Source of the DNA: Mesorhizobium sp. WSM3626
GTDB taxonomy: Bacteria; Pseudomonadota; Alphaproteobacteria; Rhizobiales; Rhizobiaceae
DNA: 33,584 bases
Direction: 5' to 3'
Assembly (NCBI RefSeq): GCF_000513935.1
Contig: NZ_AZUY01000005.1
Coordinates: 1-33,584 of the forward strand
Shown: piece after piece, positions 1-7,920 of the stretch
How the letters are laid out: every line of letters starts with the position of its first letter
How positions within the stretch are numbered: the stretch's first letter is position 1
The notes under the pieces: generated by a model
What the model saw: only the letters and a program-made list of their open reading frames with translations
Database searches by the model: none
Told to the model about the DNA's origin: nothing
Program-made: the position numbers and the translations under genes

Positions 1-116
1 TTGTAGCGTGTGAGGATCTTGTAGCCCGTCTTGCGCGAGATATCGAACTCCCGGCAAAGCACGGCCATCTTCTCGCCGTCCAGCAGACGGGCGATGAACT
101 TCAGCCGCTCTTCCAT
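1..116 (-). CDS. IS481-like transposase, N-terminal fragment cut by window edge
   Basis: The first 38 codons on the minus strand begin MEERLKFIARLLDGEK and continue through CREFDISRKTGYKI. This is the N-terminal helix-turn-helix that I recognise from IS481/IS3-type DDE transposases, which binds the element's terminal repeats. The start codon is the ATG at 116-114, preceded by a GGAAGGAG ribosome site. The catalytic DDE core would lie beyond the left edge, so intactness cannot be judged. It suggests that the adjacent restriction-modification gene lies in an accessory region. The family call rests on this short N-terminal match only. Confidence 0.72.
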   Translation of the reverse strand, partial: MEERLKFIARLLDGEKMAVLCREFDISRKTGYKILTRY

Positions 117-156
117 GACGTTACACTCCTTCCAAGGCACCTTGCTCTCCTTGCAA

Positions 157-222
157 AGGGCCGAAAGTGTAACCCATCTATCCGCAATGAACTGTCACCC
201 ATCTCTCGGGAAGGGCAAGCAG
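157..222. repeat. Probable terminal region of the IS element
   Basis: Upstream of the transposase start, two related blocks occur: gtgtaacccatct near 167-180 and ctgtcacccatct near 191-204. Tandem 'TGTNACCCATCT' blocks are what I associate with the ends of IS481-like elements. The exact outer boundary and any target duplication cannot be fixed because the other end lies outside the window. From about 222 to 417 I see no gene, only AT-richer leader sequence before the next start. Confidence 0.4.
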
Positions 223-417
223 GGGGGAGAAACGTTATCCCTACGTAGCCGCAGCCAGTCGCAGCTCTGACGCATACACAGATGCGTTCTTGGCCAGTTG
301 CCACGAAGATGGAAAAATGCGTAGACCGGGTGCACAGCTGCTTCGGCCAGGAATGAAGTGGTAGGAAGGCAAGGAGCCAGCATTAAACGCATTAGGCTTG
401 CCTACCAAGGGGGAGAA

Positions 418-954
418 TTGATCAAGGTATATTCTGATCTCGATCCACGTACTGAATTGGAACAGCGTGTAGCTGCCGATGCCGAAAAGGCCCTAGCGAA
501 GCGTGGAGCCACTGTCACGCACCACGGCACCGCAGCCGTGCATGCGCCTTCGACTGCCATTGCCGACATAACAATCGGGTGGGTACAGGGTGGAAAGCCC
601 TGCCGGCTGCTATTAGAGGTCGCGAAGCGTAACGACGAGAGCGAATTTACGTCTATTGTCGAACATTTGAACAATGCCTTGGCAGCAACACCCGGAACTG
701 ACACCAACCTGCTCTATTCGGGCCTGAGCACCTCAGTTAGGATGGCTAGGTTTCTTCGCAACGAGAACCAGCGACGCCACAGGGACGGCATCGCGGGACG
801 TATCATTTTTCTGCCTCTCAATAGACTTCAGGGTTACCTTGATCATTGGGCCGCTGCGCCATCGTCCGCCTATCCACTATCTGGCATTTCGCGAGCAGTC
901 GAACGATGGGGAGAATTTTCTACTGATCTTGCAGCGCTCAAGTTCTTCAATTAG
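418..954 (+). CDS. N-terminal (putative nuclease) part of a split restriction-modification protein
   Basis: This 178-codon frame has a TTG start at 418 behind a strong ribosome site (AAGGGGGAG). It begins IKVYSDLDPRTELEQRV. A helix-rich segment is followed by ADITIG and then RLLLEVAKR. The spacing of E, D and an ExxK-like element resembles a PD-(D/E)XK nuclease core with a non-standard last motif. It ends in TAG at 952-954, and the reading continues in the -1 frame as ELFPDWSDKRQ, leading into a methylase. No usable start exists in that frame before 1296, so this is probably the broken front half of one protein of about 980 residues. The nuclease assignment is inference; the linkage to the methylase is better supported. 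An upstream in-frame start at 358 is possible but lacks a ribosome site. Confidence 0.6.
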   Translation: MIKVYSDLDPRTELEQRVAADAEKALAKRGATVTHHGTAAVHAPSTAIADITIGWVQGGKPCRLLLEVAKRNDESEFTSIVEHLNNALAATPGTDTNLLYSGLSTSVRMARFLRNENQRRHRDGIAGRIIFLPLNRLQGYLDHWAAAPSSAYPLSGISRAVERWGEFSTDLAALKFFN

Positions 955-3353
955 AGCTTTTTCCCGACTGGTCCGATAAGCGCCAAGAACTCGACCTCGC
1001 CCAACTTCGAGAACTTGCGGTTCGCCAAGAACGCCTTCGGAAAGATATCGTTGTATTAGAAAATAAACTTCGTGAGCGTGGGATAACAGGCCAGCGCGCT
1101 CATAAGTTTCTTATTTATCTTTTCTTCGTAGCACTATATGAGGACAAAAGAGGCCTAGGTAGCAGGGCAACAATAAAGGGATTTACTGAGTATAAAAACA
1201 ATATCAGCCCAGCCGACAAAGCGGATAGTGAATTTAAAGATAAAACGATACATTATCTTGTAAAGAAAGACATTTCTTTTGACCCGGACGTATCGGTGTC
1301 GGGCATGTTCGACCAATATCAAAAGATCGAATTGCCTGATGATTTTATAGTGTCAACGGTTCTTCCTATTTTTGAACGCTACCCATTGTCGGCCGGTGGC
1401 ATAGATTTCATCGGCGCCGTGTTCGAGGCGCTCGCCCGCCGTGCGGAAAAAGATAACCGAATCGGGCAGTTCTTCACGCCAGAAACTGCGGTTATAGCCA
1501 CGGTGCGTCTGGTTTCGCCTTTGCCGACAGACACGGTTCTAGATCCGGCCTGCGGCACCGGCCGATTTTTAATCCATGCAATGGACTCTATGCTAGATGC
1601 CGCCAAGGCAACTCAATCTCAAACTAAAGAAGAGGTTGAGCATGACATACGCCGACAGCGCTTGCTTGGAACTGACATAGATCCCTGGGTGGCGACTATC
1701 GCTAAGATGAACATGTACTTGCACGGGGATGGCAAATCCAACATCAAACCAGCAAATGGCCTTGCGCTGTCTGCGTCTGACATTTTCGCACCGCGCGTGC
1801 CCGCCCGAGCGCACGGGGAAATTGACATAGCACTTACGAATCCCCCTCTGGGTGACGTGAACTTTCACGAGGTGGCAGCAGAGCTTGCTCGTTCTGGCTT
1901 ACTCGGGAAGATGAAAGCCGCGCCGGGCGCTGTCGGTTACGAGGCTGAAATCGCCGCCAAGGCGAATGTGTGGACCAACGAACGGCTTCGTGTAGTGCCT
2001 CATATATGCCTCGAGGCGGCAAAGGCGGAGATTTACACTCAGCGAGTCGCCATGTGGCAGGGTAAGCTTGTCGAAGCGCTGACAATTGGCGACAAGAAAA
2101 AAGCACGGCATGCGCAACGTTACCTAGATGCGGCCGCTGCTGGTTTGGCAGACGTCAAAGGTGCGATAGCCGCCGGCAAACTTACCTACGCTCCATCAGG
2201 TAGCAACGCAAAAGGCGGAGCACTATTTCTTAGTGCAATTCTTGATTATCTAAAGAAAGTCCGTAACCCTGGCGCACCTGAGGAGTGGAAAGGTGGTGTT
2301 GCCGGGATAATTGTCGATGAAGCGGTTCTAAATACTCAGGCTTACGCGGACGCTCGTATTTTCATAAGAGACAATTATTTTATAAAGGCGGTCATATCTT
2401 TACCGAGGAACGCGTTCGAGTTCTTAGCTCGGACTACGGCAAAGACGTCGATCGTGGTCCTTACAAGGAAACCAGATACCGATGTTACTCAAAGAGAACC
2501 GATCTTCTTTGCGAAGGCTGATACGATAGGATACACTTCGACTGGTGTGGATAGTGAGAATGATTTACCCGCCATTGCGGACGCGTTTGGTTTATGGCGC
2601 GACGCGGCTCCCTCTGCATATGCAGGCACCGTCGTAGATGCTGTCAAACTAAAGGCGGCCGTCACGCAGGTTCCAAGCATGGGCGGCATGGTGTCGATGT
2701 ATCACCTTAACAAGTCATCTCCCGGCGAGCGGCTGGATTTTGCCTACCACAGGATGCTCGAGCTGATTAACGCAATGCCGGATCAGGTCCTACTCTCGTC
2801 AATACTTGATCCTGTGCTGCGAATACCCGACGATACGTTAGTTGACGCACAAGTTCTTATTTACGAGTACGCTTGGGTGCGCAGCACTGATGGAAGAGTT
2901 CGCCCCAAAGGACCTCAGGATTTAAAGTACGAGGCAAGGGATCTTCGCGAAATAAAGAAGGGAGATATTCTTGTCTCGGGAATCGATGCTGTGCGCGGCG
3001 CAATCGGAGTCGTTCAAGAGGATTGCGATGGCCTTGTCGTTTCGAAAGAGTTCTTGGTCTTTAGGGTGAAGGCGGAAAAAGAATCAAGTGTTGATGCAGA
3101 ATACCTTGTTCGCATACTGCGATCGCCAAAAATGCGGGCTATCTTAGAAGGTTCAATCACAGGCGTTTCGAACCGAACTAGATTGGAGAGTCCGGCAGAG
3201 CTACTTAAGGTGCCGATATCCCCGTTGCCCTCAATTGAGGAGCAAAAGAAGCTCTCGCAGAAGGTGCGTGACGCTTTCAAAGCGCAGGACGAGGCTACGC
3301 AAGTCTTTGCAGCAATCGACGACATGCTCTCAGCTAACACAGGTAATGGCTAA
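927..3353 (+). CDS. N6-adenine DNA methylase fused to an HsdS-like target-recognition domain (type IIG-like), 5' end in another frame
   Basis: The open frame runs from 927, though its only conventional start is GTG 1296 (685 residues from there). Translation before 1296 gives a helical segment (ENKLRERGITGQRAHKF, then LIYLFFVALYEDKRG) typical of the domain before HsdM-type methylases, so coding clearly precedes the GTG. Counting from the GTG, GQFFTPETA lies at 57-65, the SAM motif DPACGTGR at 83-90 and the catalytic motif NPPL at 182-185. An HsdM-like stretch follows (VDEAVLN...VISLPRNAFEF). The C-terminal 200 residues look like HsdS: KKGDILVSGID, VSKEFLVFRV, a GVSNRTRL-type segment, ISPLPSIEEQKKL and a final helix. 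It should methylate adenine in a specific site, with specificity in the same chain. Base composition is more AT-rich than the flanking genes, suggesting transfer. Confidence 0.8.
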   Translation, partial: SCSAQVLQLELFPDWSDKRQELDLAQLRELAVRQERLRKDIVVLENKLRERGITGQRAHKFLIYLFFVALYEDKRGLGSRATIKGFTEYKNNISPADKADSEFKDKTIHYLVKKDISFDPDVSVSGMFDQYQKIELPDDFIVSTVLPIFERYPLSAGGIDFIGAVFEALARRAEKDNRIGQFFTPETAVIATVRLVSPLPTDTVLDPACGTGRFLIHAMDSMLDAAKATQSQTKEEVEHDIRRQRLLGTDIDPWVATIAKMNMYLHGDGKSNIKPANGLALSASDIFAPRVPARAHGEIDIALTNPPLGDVNFHEVAAELARSGLLGKMKAAPGAVGYEAEIAAKANVWTNERLRVVPHICLEAAKAEIYTQRVAMWQGKLVEALTIGDKKKARHAQRYLDAAAAGLADVKGAIAAGKLTYAPSGSNAKGGALFLSAILDYLKKVRNPGAPEEWKGGVAGIIVDEAVLNTQAYADARIFIRDNYFIKAVISLPRNAFEFLARTTAKTSIVVLTRKPDTDVTQREPIFFAKADTIGYTSTGVDSENDLPAIADAFGLWRDAAPSAYAGTVVDAVKLKAAVTQVPSMGGMVSMYHLNKSSPGERLDFAYHRMLELINAMPDQVLLSSILDPVLRIPDDTLVDAQVLIYEYAWVRSTDGRVRPKGPQDLKYEARDLREIKKGDILVSGIDAVRGAIGVVQEDCDGLVVSKEFLVFRVKAEKESSVDAEYLVRILRSPKMRAILEGSITGVSNRTRLESPAELLKVPISPLPSIEEQKKLSQKVRDAFKAQDEATQVFAAIDDMLSANTGNG

Positions 3354-3432
3354 TTCAGCTGTCAGCGCTGTATATATGCAGACTGACGCGAGTATGGTGC
3401 AGGCTCGTGCCTAATCTAACTCGCCGACATTC

Positions 3433-3525
3433 TCACCCAACCCGCCCAATACTTTCCCGTTCTACGAACGGGCACTCCAACTTTGTAATCGAATAGCGCC
3501 CCCTTGGCGCGCCACCGCCGGCTTT
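3433..3525 (-). pseudogene. C-terminal remnant of a LacI-family regulator
   Basis: On the minus strand this stretch encodes RGRYSITKLECPFVERES followed by a few residues and a TGA stop at 3435-3433. It matches the end of the intact LacI regulator at 6299-7429 (GRGRYPITKLECPLVERES) almost residue for residue, and about 28 of 34 bases match between 3470-3503 and 6345-6378. Upstream the frame hits a stop at 3528-3526 and the similarity fades, so only the last 30 or so codons survive. The rest of the 3354-3650 gap holds no other recognisable gene. Confidence 0.75.
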
Positions 3526-3650
3526 TCAACGGAACGAACCCGCACCGATCTCACTTGAGCGCAAAATATGCTACGTCGATTGTCGCCGGTTGCGTCCTTC
3601 CACCGAGCTATCGGGCACCGTAGCGATAGATCCCTCCCAAGGAGCCTCAC

Positions 3651-4412
3651 TTGGCCACAACCCTCACCCCCAGCCGCGTCCTGATCACCGGCGCTGGCGC
3701 TCTTGACGGCATCGGGTTTGCCATTGCGCGGCAATTTGGCCGGGCCGGGCATGCGGTTTTCCTGACCGGCGCCAGCGCGCGGGTGCTGGAGCGCGCTGGC
3801 GAGCTTCGGGGCGAGGGCATCGATGCCACGGCCGCGGTCGCCGATCTCACCATTGCGGCGGAGGTCGAGCGGCTGCGGGCCGAGGTCGGCGCTGTCGATA
3901 TCCTGGTCAACAATGCCGGCATGGGATCGCTGGCCTCGCCGTCCGTCGACAAGGCGTTCGTGACGATGAGCGAGGCCGAGTGGGACCAGGGCATCGAGAC
4001 CAGCCTGAAGACCGCGTTTCTCGTCACCAGGGCGTTTCTGCCGGCGATGGTCGAAGCGGGCTATGGGCGCATCGTCAATGTCGCATCGGTGACCGGGCCG
4101 CTGGTCTCCTACCGGGGCACCGCCGCCTATTCCGCCGCGAAGGCCGGGATGGTCGGCCTGACCCGTACATTGGCGCTGGAAGTGGCGCGCCACGGCGTCA
4201 CCGCCAATGCCGTGGCGCCTGGCTGGATCGAGACAGGCGCGTCGAGCGAGGCGGAGCGGATAGCGACCCTGCATGCACCGCCGGGCCGCGCCGGCCGGCC
4301 CGATGAGGTCGCGGCGGCGGTCGTGTTCCTGGCCTCCGAGAGCGCCAGCTATATCAACGGCGCCTTGCTGGTGGTCGACGGCGGCAACAGCCTTGAAGAA
4401 CGCAAGGGATAA
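3651..4412 (+). CDS. SDR-family oxidoreductase (3-oxoacyl-ACP reductase-like)
   Basis: A 253-residue classical short-chain dehydrogenase. The cofactor loop is TGAGALDGIG at 13-22 (two residues longer than the usual TGxxxGIG), NNAG lies at 87-90, the catalytic Ser is S146 in IVNVAS, and YSAAK supplies Tyr160 and Lys164. PGWIETG and a C-terminal YINGALLVVDGG complete the fold. It should be a cytosolic NAD(P)-dependent oxidoreductase of unknown substrate. The start is TTG 3651 with AAGGAG about 7 bases upstream. The helix Asn usually seen in the catalytic tetrad is replaced (IETSLKTAF). Lying beside a LacI-type stub, it may once have been a sugar or polyol dehydrogenase under LacI control; that is inference. 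Confidence 0.88.
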   Translation: MATTLTPSRVLITGAGALDGIGFAIARQFGRAGHAVFLTGASARVLERAGELRGEGIDATAAVADLTIAAEVERLRAEVGAVDILVNNAGMGSLASPSVDKAFVTMSEAEWDQGIETSLKTAFLVTRAFLPAMVEAGYGRIVNVASVTGPLVSYRGTAAYSAAKAGMVGLTRTLALEVARHGVTANAVAPGWIETGASSEAERIATLHAPPGRAGRPDEVAAAVVFLASESASYINGALLVVDGGNSLEERKG

Positions 4413-4534
4413 GCGCGCGGACAGCCTTATGCCTGCGCGGATTTCGTCCTTCGTAATTCCTTCCACCCGGGCTGAACCGTGATCTCTCTTGGGAGGCATT
4501 TCCGCGCTGCCAAACAGGGCCCGCCACAATACAG

Positions 4535-4563
4535 CTTGACTCAATCATCAGTCTGCACTAATC
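4535..4563 (+). promoter_or_regulatory. Probable promoter of the ArsR/SRPBCC operon
   Basis: CTTGAC at 4535-4540 and CTAATC at 4558-4563 are separated by exactly 17 bases, close to the rhizobial vegetative consensus. The expected transcription start falls at or next to the ATG at 4571, implying a leaderless or nearly leaderless mRNA. TGACT at 4537-4541 and AGTCA at 4567-4571 form an inverted pair that could serve ArsR autoregulation. Confidence 0.55.
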
Positions 4564-4570
4564 ATAAGTC

Positions 4571-4882
4571 ATGACTGTTGATAGCGCACAGCTTGCCGCC
4601 CTGGGGGATCCGACCCGAAGGCAGATTTTCGAGCTGATCGCGGAGCGCCCGCGCACGGTGGCGGAGGTCACGCGGCAGGTCAGCGTGTCGCAGTCCGCGG
4701 TGTCGCAGCATCTCAAGGTGCTTCGGGACTCGCGGCTGGTGCGCGCGGAGCCGAAGGGCGCCAGCAACGTCTACCACATCGATCCGCACGGGCTTGGCCA
4801 GATGCGCGCCTGGCTCGACCGGTTCTGGAGCAAGACGCTCGCGGCCTACAAGCTGGCCGTCGAGGCCCCACCAGAGGAGTGA
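4571..4882 (+). CDS. ArsR-family winged-helix transcriptional regulator
   Basis: The 103-residue protein is nearly all winged helix: LAALGDPTRRQIFELIAERP, then VAEVTRQVSVSQSAVSQHL as the recognition helix, and the wing VRAEPKGASNVYHID. No cysteine metal site (ELCVC-type) is visible, so it probably senses something other than arsenite-like metals. Such metal-site-free ArsR genes are typically paired with SRPBCC proteins, as here: the next gene starts 2 bases after this stop. It probably represses its own operon through the promoter immediately upstream. Confidence 0.9.
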   Translation: MTVDSAQLAALGDPTRRQIFELIAERPRTVAEVTRQVSVSQSAVSQHLKVLRDSRLVRAEPKGASNVYHIDPHGLGQMRAWLDRFWSKTLAAYKLAVEAPPEE

Positions 4883-4884
4883 CC

Positions 4885-5370
4885 ATGAACACCCAGATCC
4901 CCATCGCGTCGGTAAAACAATCCGTGGTGGTCGAGGCGCCGATCGCGCGCGCCTTCAAGGTTTTCACCGAGGATTTCGGCAGTTTCAAACCACCGGAGCA
5001 CAATCTGCTTGCAGCCCAGATCGCCGAAACGGTGTTCGAGCCTCGCGTCGGCGGCCACGTCTATGACCGCGGCGTCGATGGCAGCGAGTGCCGCTGGGCG
5101 CGCGTGCTGGCCTATGAGCCGCCCAACCGCGTGCTCCTGAGCTGGGACATCAGCCCGCAATGGCGCATCGAGACCGACCCGGCCAAAACCAGCGAGTGGG
5201 AGGTGCGGTTCACCGCCGAAACGGCGCAGCGCACCCGCGTCGAGATCGAGCACCGCAACCTGGAGCGCCATGGCAAGGGCTGGGAAGGTGTGCGCGACGG
5301 CGTCGCCGGCGATCAGGGCTGGCCGCTCTACCTGCAGCGCTATGCCGAGCTGGTCGCCCGGCAGGCCTGA
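4885..5370 (+). CDS. SRPBCC/AHSA1-like (activator of Hsp90 ATPase homolog) domain protein
   Basis: A 161-residue protein starting VVVEAPIARAFKVFTEDFGSF, with VFEPRVGGHVYDRG, RVLAYEPPNRVLLSWDI and TRVEIEHRNLERHG. These are the strand and helix landmarks of the START/Bet v1-like fold that binds small hydrophobic ligands. ATG 4885 is preferred over GTG 4879 because AGAGGA at 4873-4878 is spaced for it. The gene follows the arsR-type regulator directly, the usual pairing, and is probably co-transcribed and co-translated with it. Ligand and exact role are unknown. Confidence 0.87.
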   Translation: MNTQIPIASVKQSVVVEAPIARAFKVFTEDFGSFKPPEHNLLAAQIAETVFEPRVGGHVYDRGVDGSECRWARVLAYEPPNRVLLSWDISPQWRIETDPAKTSEWEVRFTAETAQRTRVEIEHRNLERHGKGWEGVRDGVAGDQGWPLYLQRYAELVARQA

Positions 5371-5405
5371 CCGCGGCTTTTATAGGCGCTTCGCCGCAGG
5401 GGCGG

Positions 5406-6206
5406 TCAGGGCACAACGCCCCTGCACGCCCAGGCCACATTGGCGAACGACCTCGGCCCGTCCGGCCGCCCGGCCTGATAGGCATCGCGGACGGCAGCCT
5501 CGGTACGCTCGCGCTCGGCTGCCTCCAGCGTGGTCATGTATTTGCCGAGCGGGCCCTCGCCGGCTGATATCGGCGCCCAATAGTCGGCGAAGTCCTGGTA
5601 ATCCATGCGGATCATCAGTTCGGTTTCCGTCACGTCGGCCAGCCCCTGCTCGATGAAGGTCCGCTTCATTTCGCCGGGCTGCATCATCGGCTGGAAGCAA
5701 TAGCGGCTGCGCAGCTGGCGGCCGCCTTCGCTGAGCGCGGCCACCGTGTCGATCATCATGCGCATGCCCGCCATGCCGCCGAGATGGTCCCACACCACCG
5801 CCGCGACCACGCCGCCCGGCCGCGTTACCCGGCGCATCTCGGCAACCGCCTTGCCGGCTTCCGGCACGAAGTGAAGCACCAGCAGCGCCAGCGCGCGGTC
5901 GAACGCATTGTCGGCGAACGGCAAGGCGGTGGCGTCCGCCTGCTTGATTTCGATGCGCGGATCGGTGTTGTGCCGCTTTGCCGCCTCGACGAAAACAGGC
6001 GAAAAGTCGATCGCCGTGATCGCCGCGAGCTCGGCGGATTTCGCCAGCTCGAAGGTCAGGCTGCCGGTTCCGCAGCCGACGTCGAGGATCTGTTCGCCGG
6101 GGGCAAGCCCGGCGAAGCCGATGAAGCCGGGCGCGAGCTTTCGGCTCCAGCGACCCATGAGCTGCTCATAGCCGGATGCGTCATGAACGGTGAAACTCGA
6201 TGTCAT
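5406..6206 (-). CDS. Class I SAM-dependent methyltransferase
   Basis: A 266-residue protein with the class I signature ILDVGCGTGSLTFELA (SAM motif I), an acidic residue after strand 2 (AITAIDFSP), DATALPFADNAFD, and ALLVLHFVPEAGKAVAEM followed by RVTRPGGVV. This is the UbiE/Methyltransf_11 type acting on small molecules. The ATG at 6206 is chosen because GGAGAGGGG lies just upstream; the in-frame start at 6245 lacks a ribosome site. It is convergent with the SRPBCC gene (35 bases between stops) and downstream of the LacI gene on the same strand. The substrate cannot be inferred. Confidence 0.87.
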   Translation of the reverse strand: MTSSFTVHDASGYEQLMGRWSRKLAPGFIGFAGLAPGEQILDVGCGTGSLTFELAKSAELAAITAIDFSPVFVEAAKRHNTDPRIEIKQADATALPFADNAFDRALALLVLHFVPEAGKAVAEMRRVTRPGGVVAAVVWDHLGGMAGMRMMIDTVAALSEGGRQLRSRYCFQPMMQPGEMKRTFIEQGLADVTETELMIRMDYQDFADYWAPISAGEGPLGKYMTTLEAAERERTEAAVRDAYQAGRPDGPRSFANVAWACRGVVP

Positions 6207-6298
6207 ATGCCCCTCTCCTAGCCGTGGGCGCAGGCTAGACTGCAATCAGGATGAAGCCAAGACGCGTGGAGCACGGAGGAACGGAGAAAAGGCCGGCG

Positions 6299-7429
6299 TT
6301 ATGTGGCGCCCTTGAACGTCGCCACGCTCTCCCGCTCCACCAGCGGGCATTCCAGCTTGGTGATGGGATAGCGCCCCCTGCCCACCTGCGCCGGCGCTTC
6401 CAGCTGCTCGATCGCCCATTGGCCCATGGCCATATGCGGCAGGATCGAGGTGGTCAGCGGCGGGAACAAATGCCTGGCGATTTCCTCGTCGTCGTAGCCG
6501 ACGACCGAAATGTCGGCGGGAATGTGCAGGCCGGCTTCCTTCAGCGCTTCGTAGCAGCCGATCGCGGTGCGGTCGTTCTGGCAGAAGATGGCGGTCGGGC
6601 GCTCCTTCAGGGTCAGCAGCTTCACCGTCGCGGCGTAGCCGGCGCTGGCCGACCAGTCGCCCTCGACCACCAGCTCCGGGTCGAACGGGATGTCGGCGGT
6701 GGCGAGCGCGCGGCGGTAGCCTTTCAGGCGGTCCTGCGCCGCCTGCATCCAGGGTTCGCCCGTGATGGTGGCGATGCGGCGGTGGCCGCGACTGATCAGG
6801 TGCCGCGTCGAGCTCTGGCCGCCGGCGATCTCGGAAGGCACCACGGCCGGGAAGGCATAGTCCGACGTGTAGCAGTTGAGCAGGATGACCGGGATGTCGA
6901 GGCCGTAGAGGAAGTCCGGCGCCGTGATCTCGCGGGTGAAGATGGTCATGTAGATCAGCGCCGAAATGCCCCGCCTGGTCAGCGCTGAAATAGCGCGCGG
7001 CTCCATCACGGCGTCGCCCATGGTCTGCGCCACCAAAAGCACGTTGCCGGCATTCCACGAGGCCTGCCGCGCGCCCTCGATGGCCACGACCGCCTCCGGG
7101 CTGGTGGCGAGCTGGTCGACGGCAAAGCCGATCACGCCGTCGAGCCCATCGAAGGCGGGTCCATCAAAGGCGGCGCCCTCGAAAGCTGCAACCGGCTGCT
7201 TCAGCGCCGAGAAGGCGGGGGCGCTGTAGCCGAGCGCCCGCGCCGCCTCGATCACCCGCTCGCGGGTCTGCTGCGACAGGCGAATGCCCGGCGAATTGTT
7301 GAGCACGAAGGAGACCGTCGCCTGCGAGCAGCCGGCGGCGCGCGCAATGTCGGTCATGGTGACGCGGCCCTTGGGCTTTGCCGCCGCCTTGCGGCGCCTC
7401 CCAATGGTCCGGTCCATCGTCTCGCTCAT
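6299..7429 (-). CDS. LacI-family transcriptional regulator of the divergent sugar ABC operon
   Basis: A 376-residue LacI/GalR protein. The basic N-terminal extension is followed by the helix-turn-helix and hinge (VTMTDIARAAGCSQATVSF ... RVIEAARALGYS, about residues 23-70). The periplasmic-binding-like effector domain includes ISRGHRRIATITGEPW, AIFCQNDRTAIGCYEAL and DISVVGYDDEEIARHLFPPLTT. It is divergent from the sugar transporter beginning at 8010, with about 580 bases between, the arrangement of a local repressor. Its C-terminus is nearly identical to the stub at 3433-3525. The ligand is probably the sugar or polyol carried by the transporter (inference). Confidence 0.92.
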   Translation of the reverse strand: MSETMDRTIGRRRKAAAKPKGRVTMTDIARAAGCSQATVSFVLNNSPGIRLSQQTRERVIEAARALGYSAPAFSALKQPVAAFEGAAFDGPAFDGLDGVIGFAVDQLATSPEAVVAIEGARQASWNAGNVLLVAQTMGDAVMEPRAISALTRRGISALIYMTIFTREITAPDFLYGLDIPVILLNCYTSDYAFPAVVPSEIAGGQSSTRHLISRGHRRIATITGEPWMQAAQDRLKGYRRALATADIPFDPELVVEGDWSASAGYAATVKLLTLKERPTAIFCQNDRTAIGCYEALKEAGLHIPADISVVGYDDEEIARHLFPPLTTSILPHMAMGQWAIEQLEAPAQVGRGRYPITKLECPLVERESVATFKGAT

Positions 7430-7520
7430 GCCGCCCCCAAATCCCCGGCCTGTCCAGCCGCGGCCCGCCGGGCCGACAAGATGACGTGATGCTTCCAGTC
7501 CAAGGGGACATCGGCCAAAC

Positions 7521-7658
7521 TAATAACTATTATCATCCTCGCGGCCCATCCCGTCTGCAAGCTCAAGCCTTGCAAATCCGAAGATCGTGCGGCTTCGGCT
7601 CCGTGCGATCAAGGAATCGACGCTTCGGCAAATCGGTCCTTGCTAATAGTGTTTACTA
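7521..7658. promoter_or_regulatory. Two candidate LacI-type operators
   Basis: TAATA-AC-TATTA at 7521-7532 is a perfect 12-base inverted repeat, and TAGT-GTTT-ACTA at 7647-7658 is a second one containing the GTTTAC half-site often found in LacI-family operators. Both are preceded by CTAATA-like sequence. They lie between the LacI gene and the transporter it probably controls. Base composition around them is AT-rich, so chance palindromes are possible. Confidence 0.4.
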
Positions 7659-7769
7659 ATACAAGGATGCGCTGTACCGTCAATCCATCGCATCCGGCCC
7701 GGTCGGGTCCAGGTGTGGTGGGAGCGTCTGTGAATGGCCCGATGGCGAGCGGTATTTGCCTCCGCTAAC

Positions 7770-7800
7770 TTTGTCTCGCATATGTGATATGTCAGACAAA
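7770..7800. promoter_or_regulatory. 31-base imperfect palindrome upstream of the ABC operon
   Basis: The arms are TTTGTCT (7770-7776) with AGACAAA (7794-7800), and CATAT (7779-7783) with ATATG (7787-7791), all centred on 7785. Only two positions per arm mismatch. The right side also contains TGTCAGACA, resembling GntR/FadR-type half-site pairs. It is the strongest dyad in the 580-base non-coding stretch 7430-8009 and is a good candidate regulator-binding site; which protein binds is unknown. Confidence 0.5.
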
Positions 7801-7920
7801 TCGGACTATTTACGAATGAAGAATGGTTGTCTAAAGTCCGTGGCCGTGGCTGGGACCGACGCCAGTCTTTTCAGTGCCGGGAACCCTTGGGGAGGAGGGG
7901 CGTCCAAGCCGCAAACGGCA

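Noticed and set aside
3462..4544. 360-codon minus-strand frame over the SDR gene
   Set aside because: It is a shadow of the SDR (low-complexity Arg/Gly/Asp product). Only its last part overlaps the LacI stub, and in a different reading frame from the LacI-like peptide.
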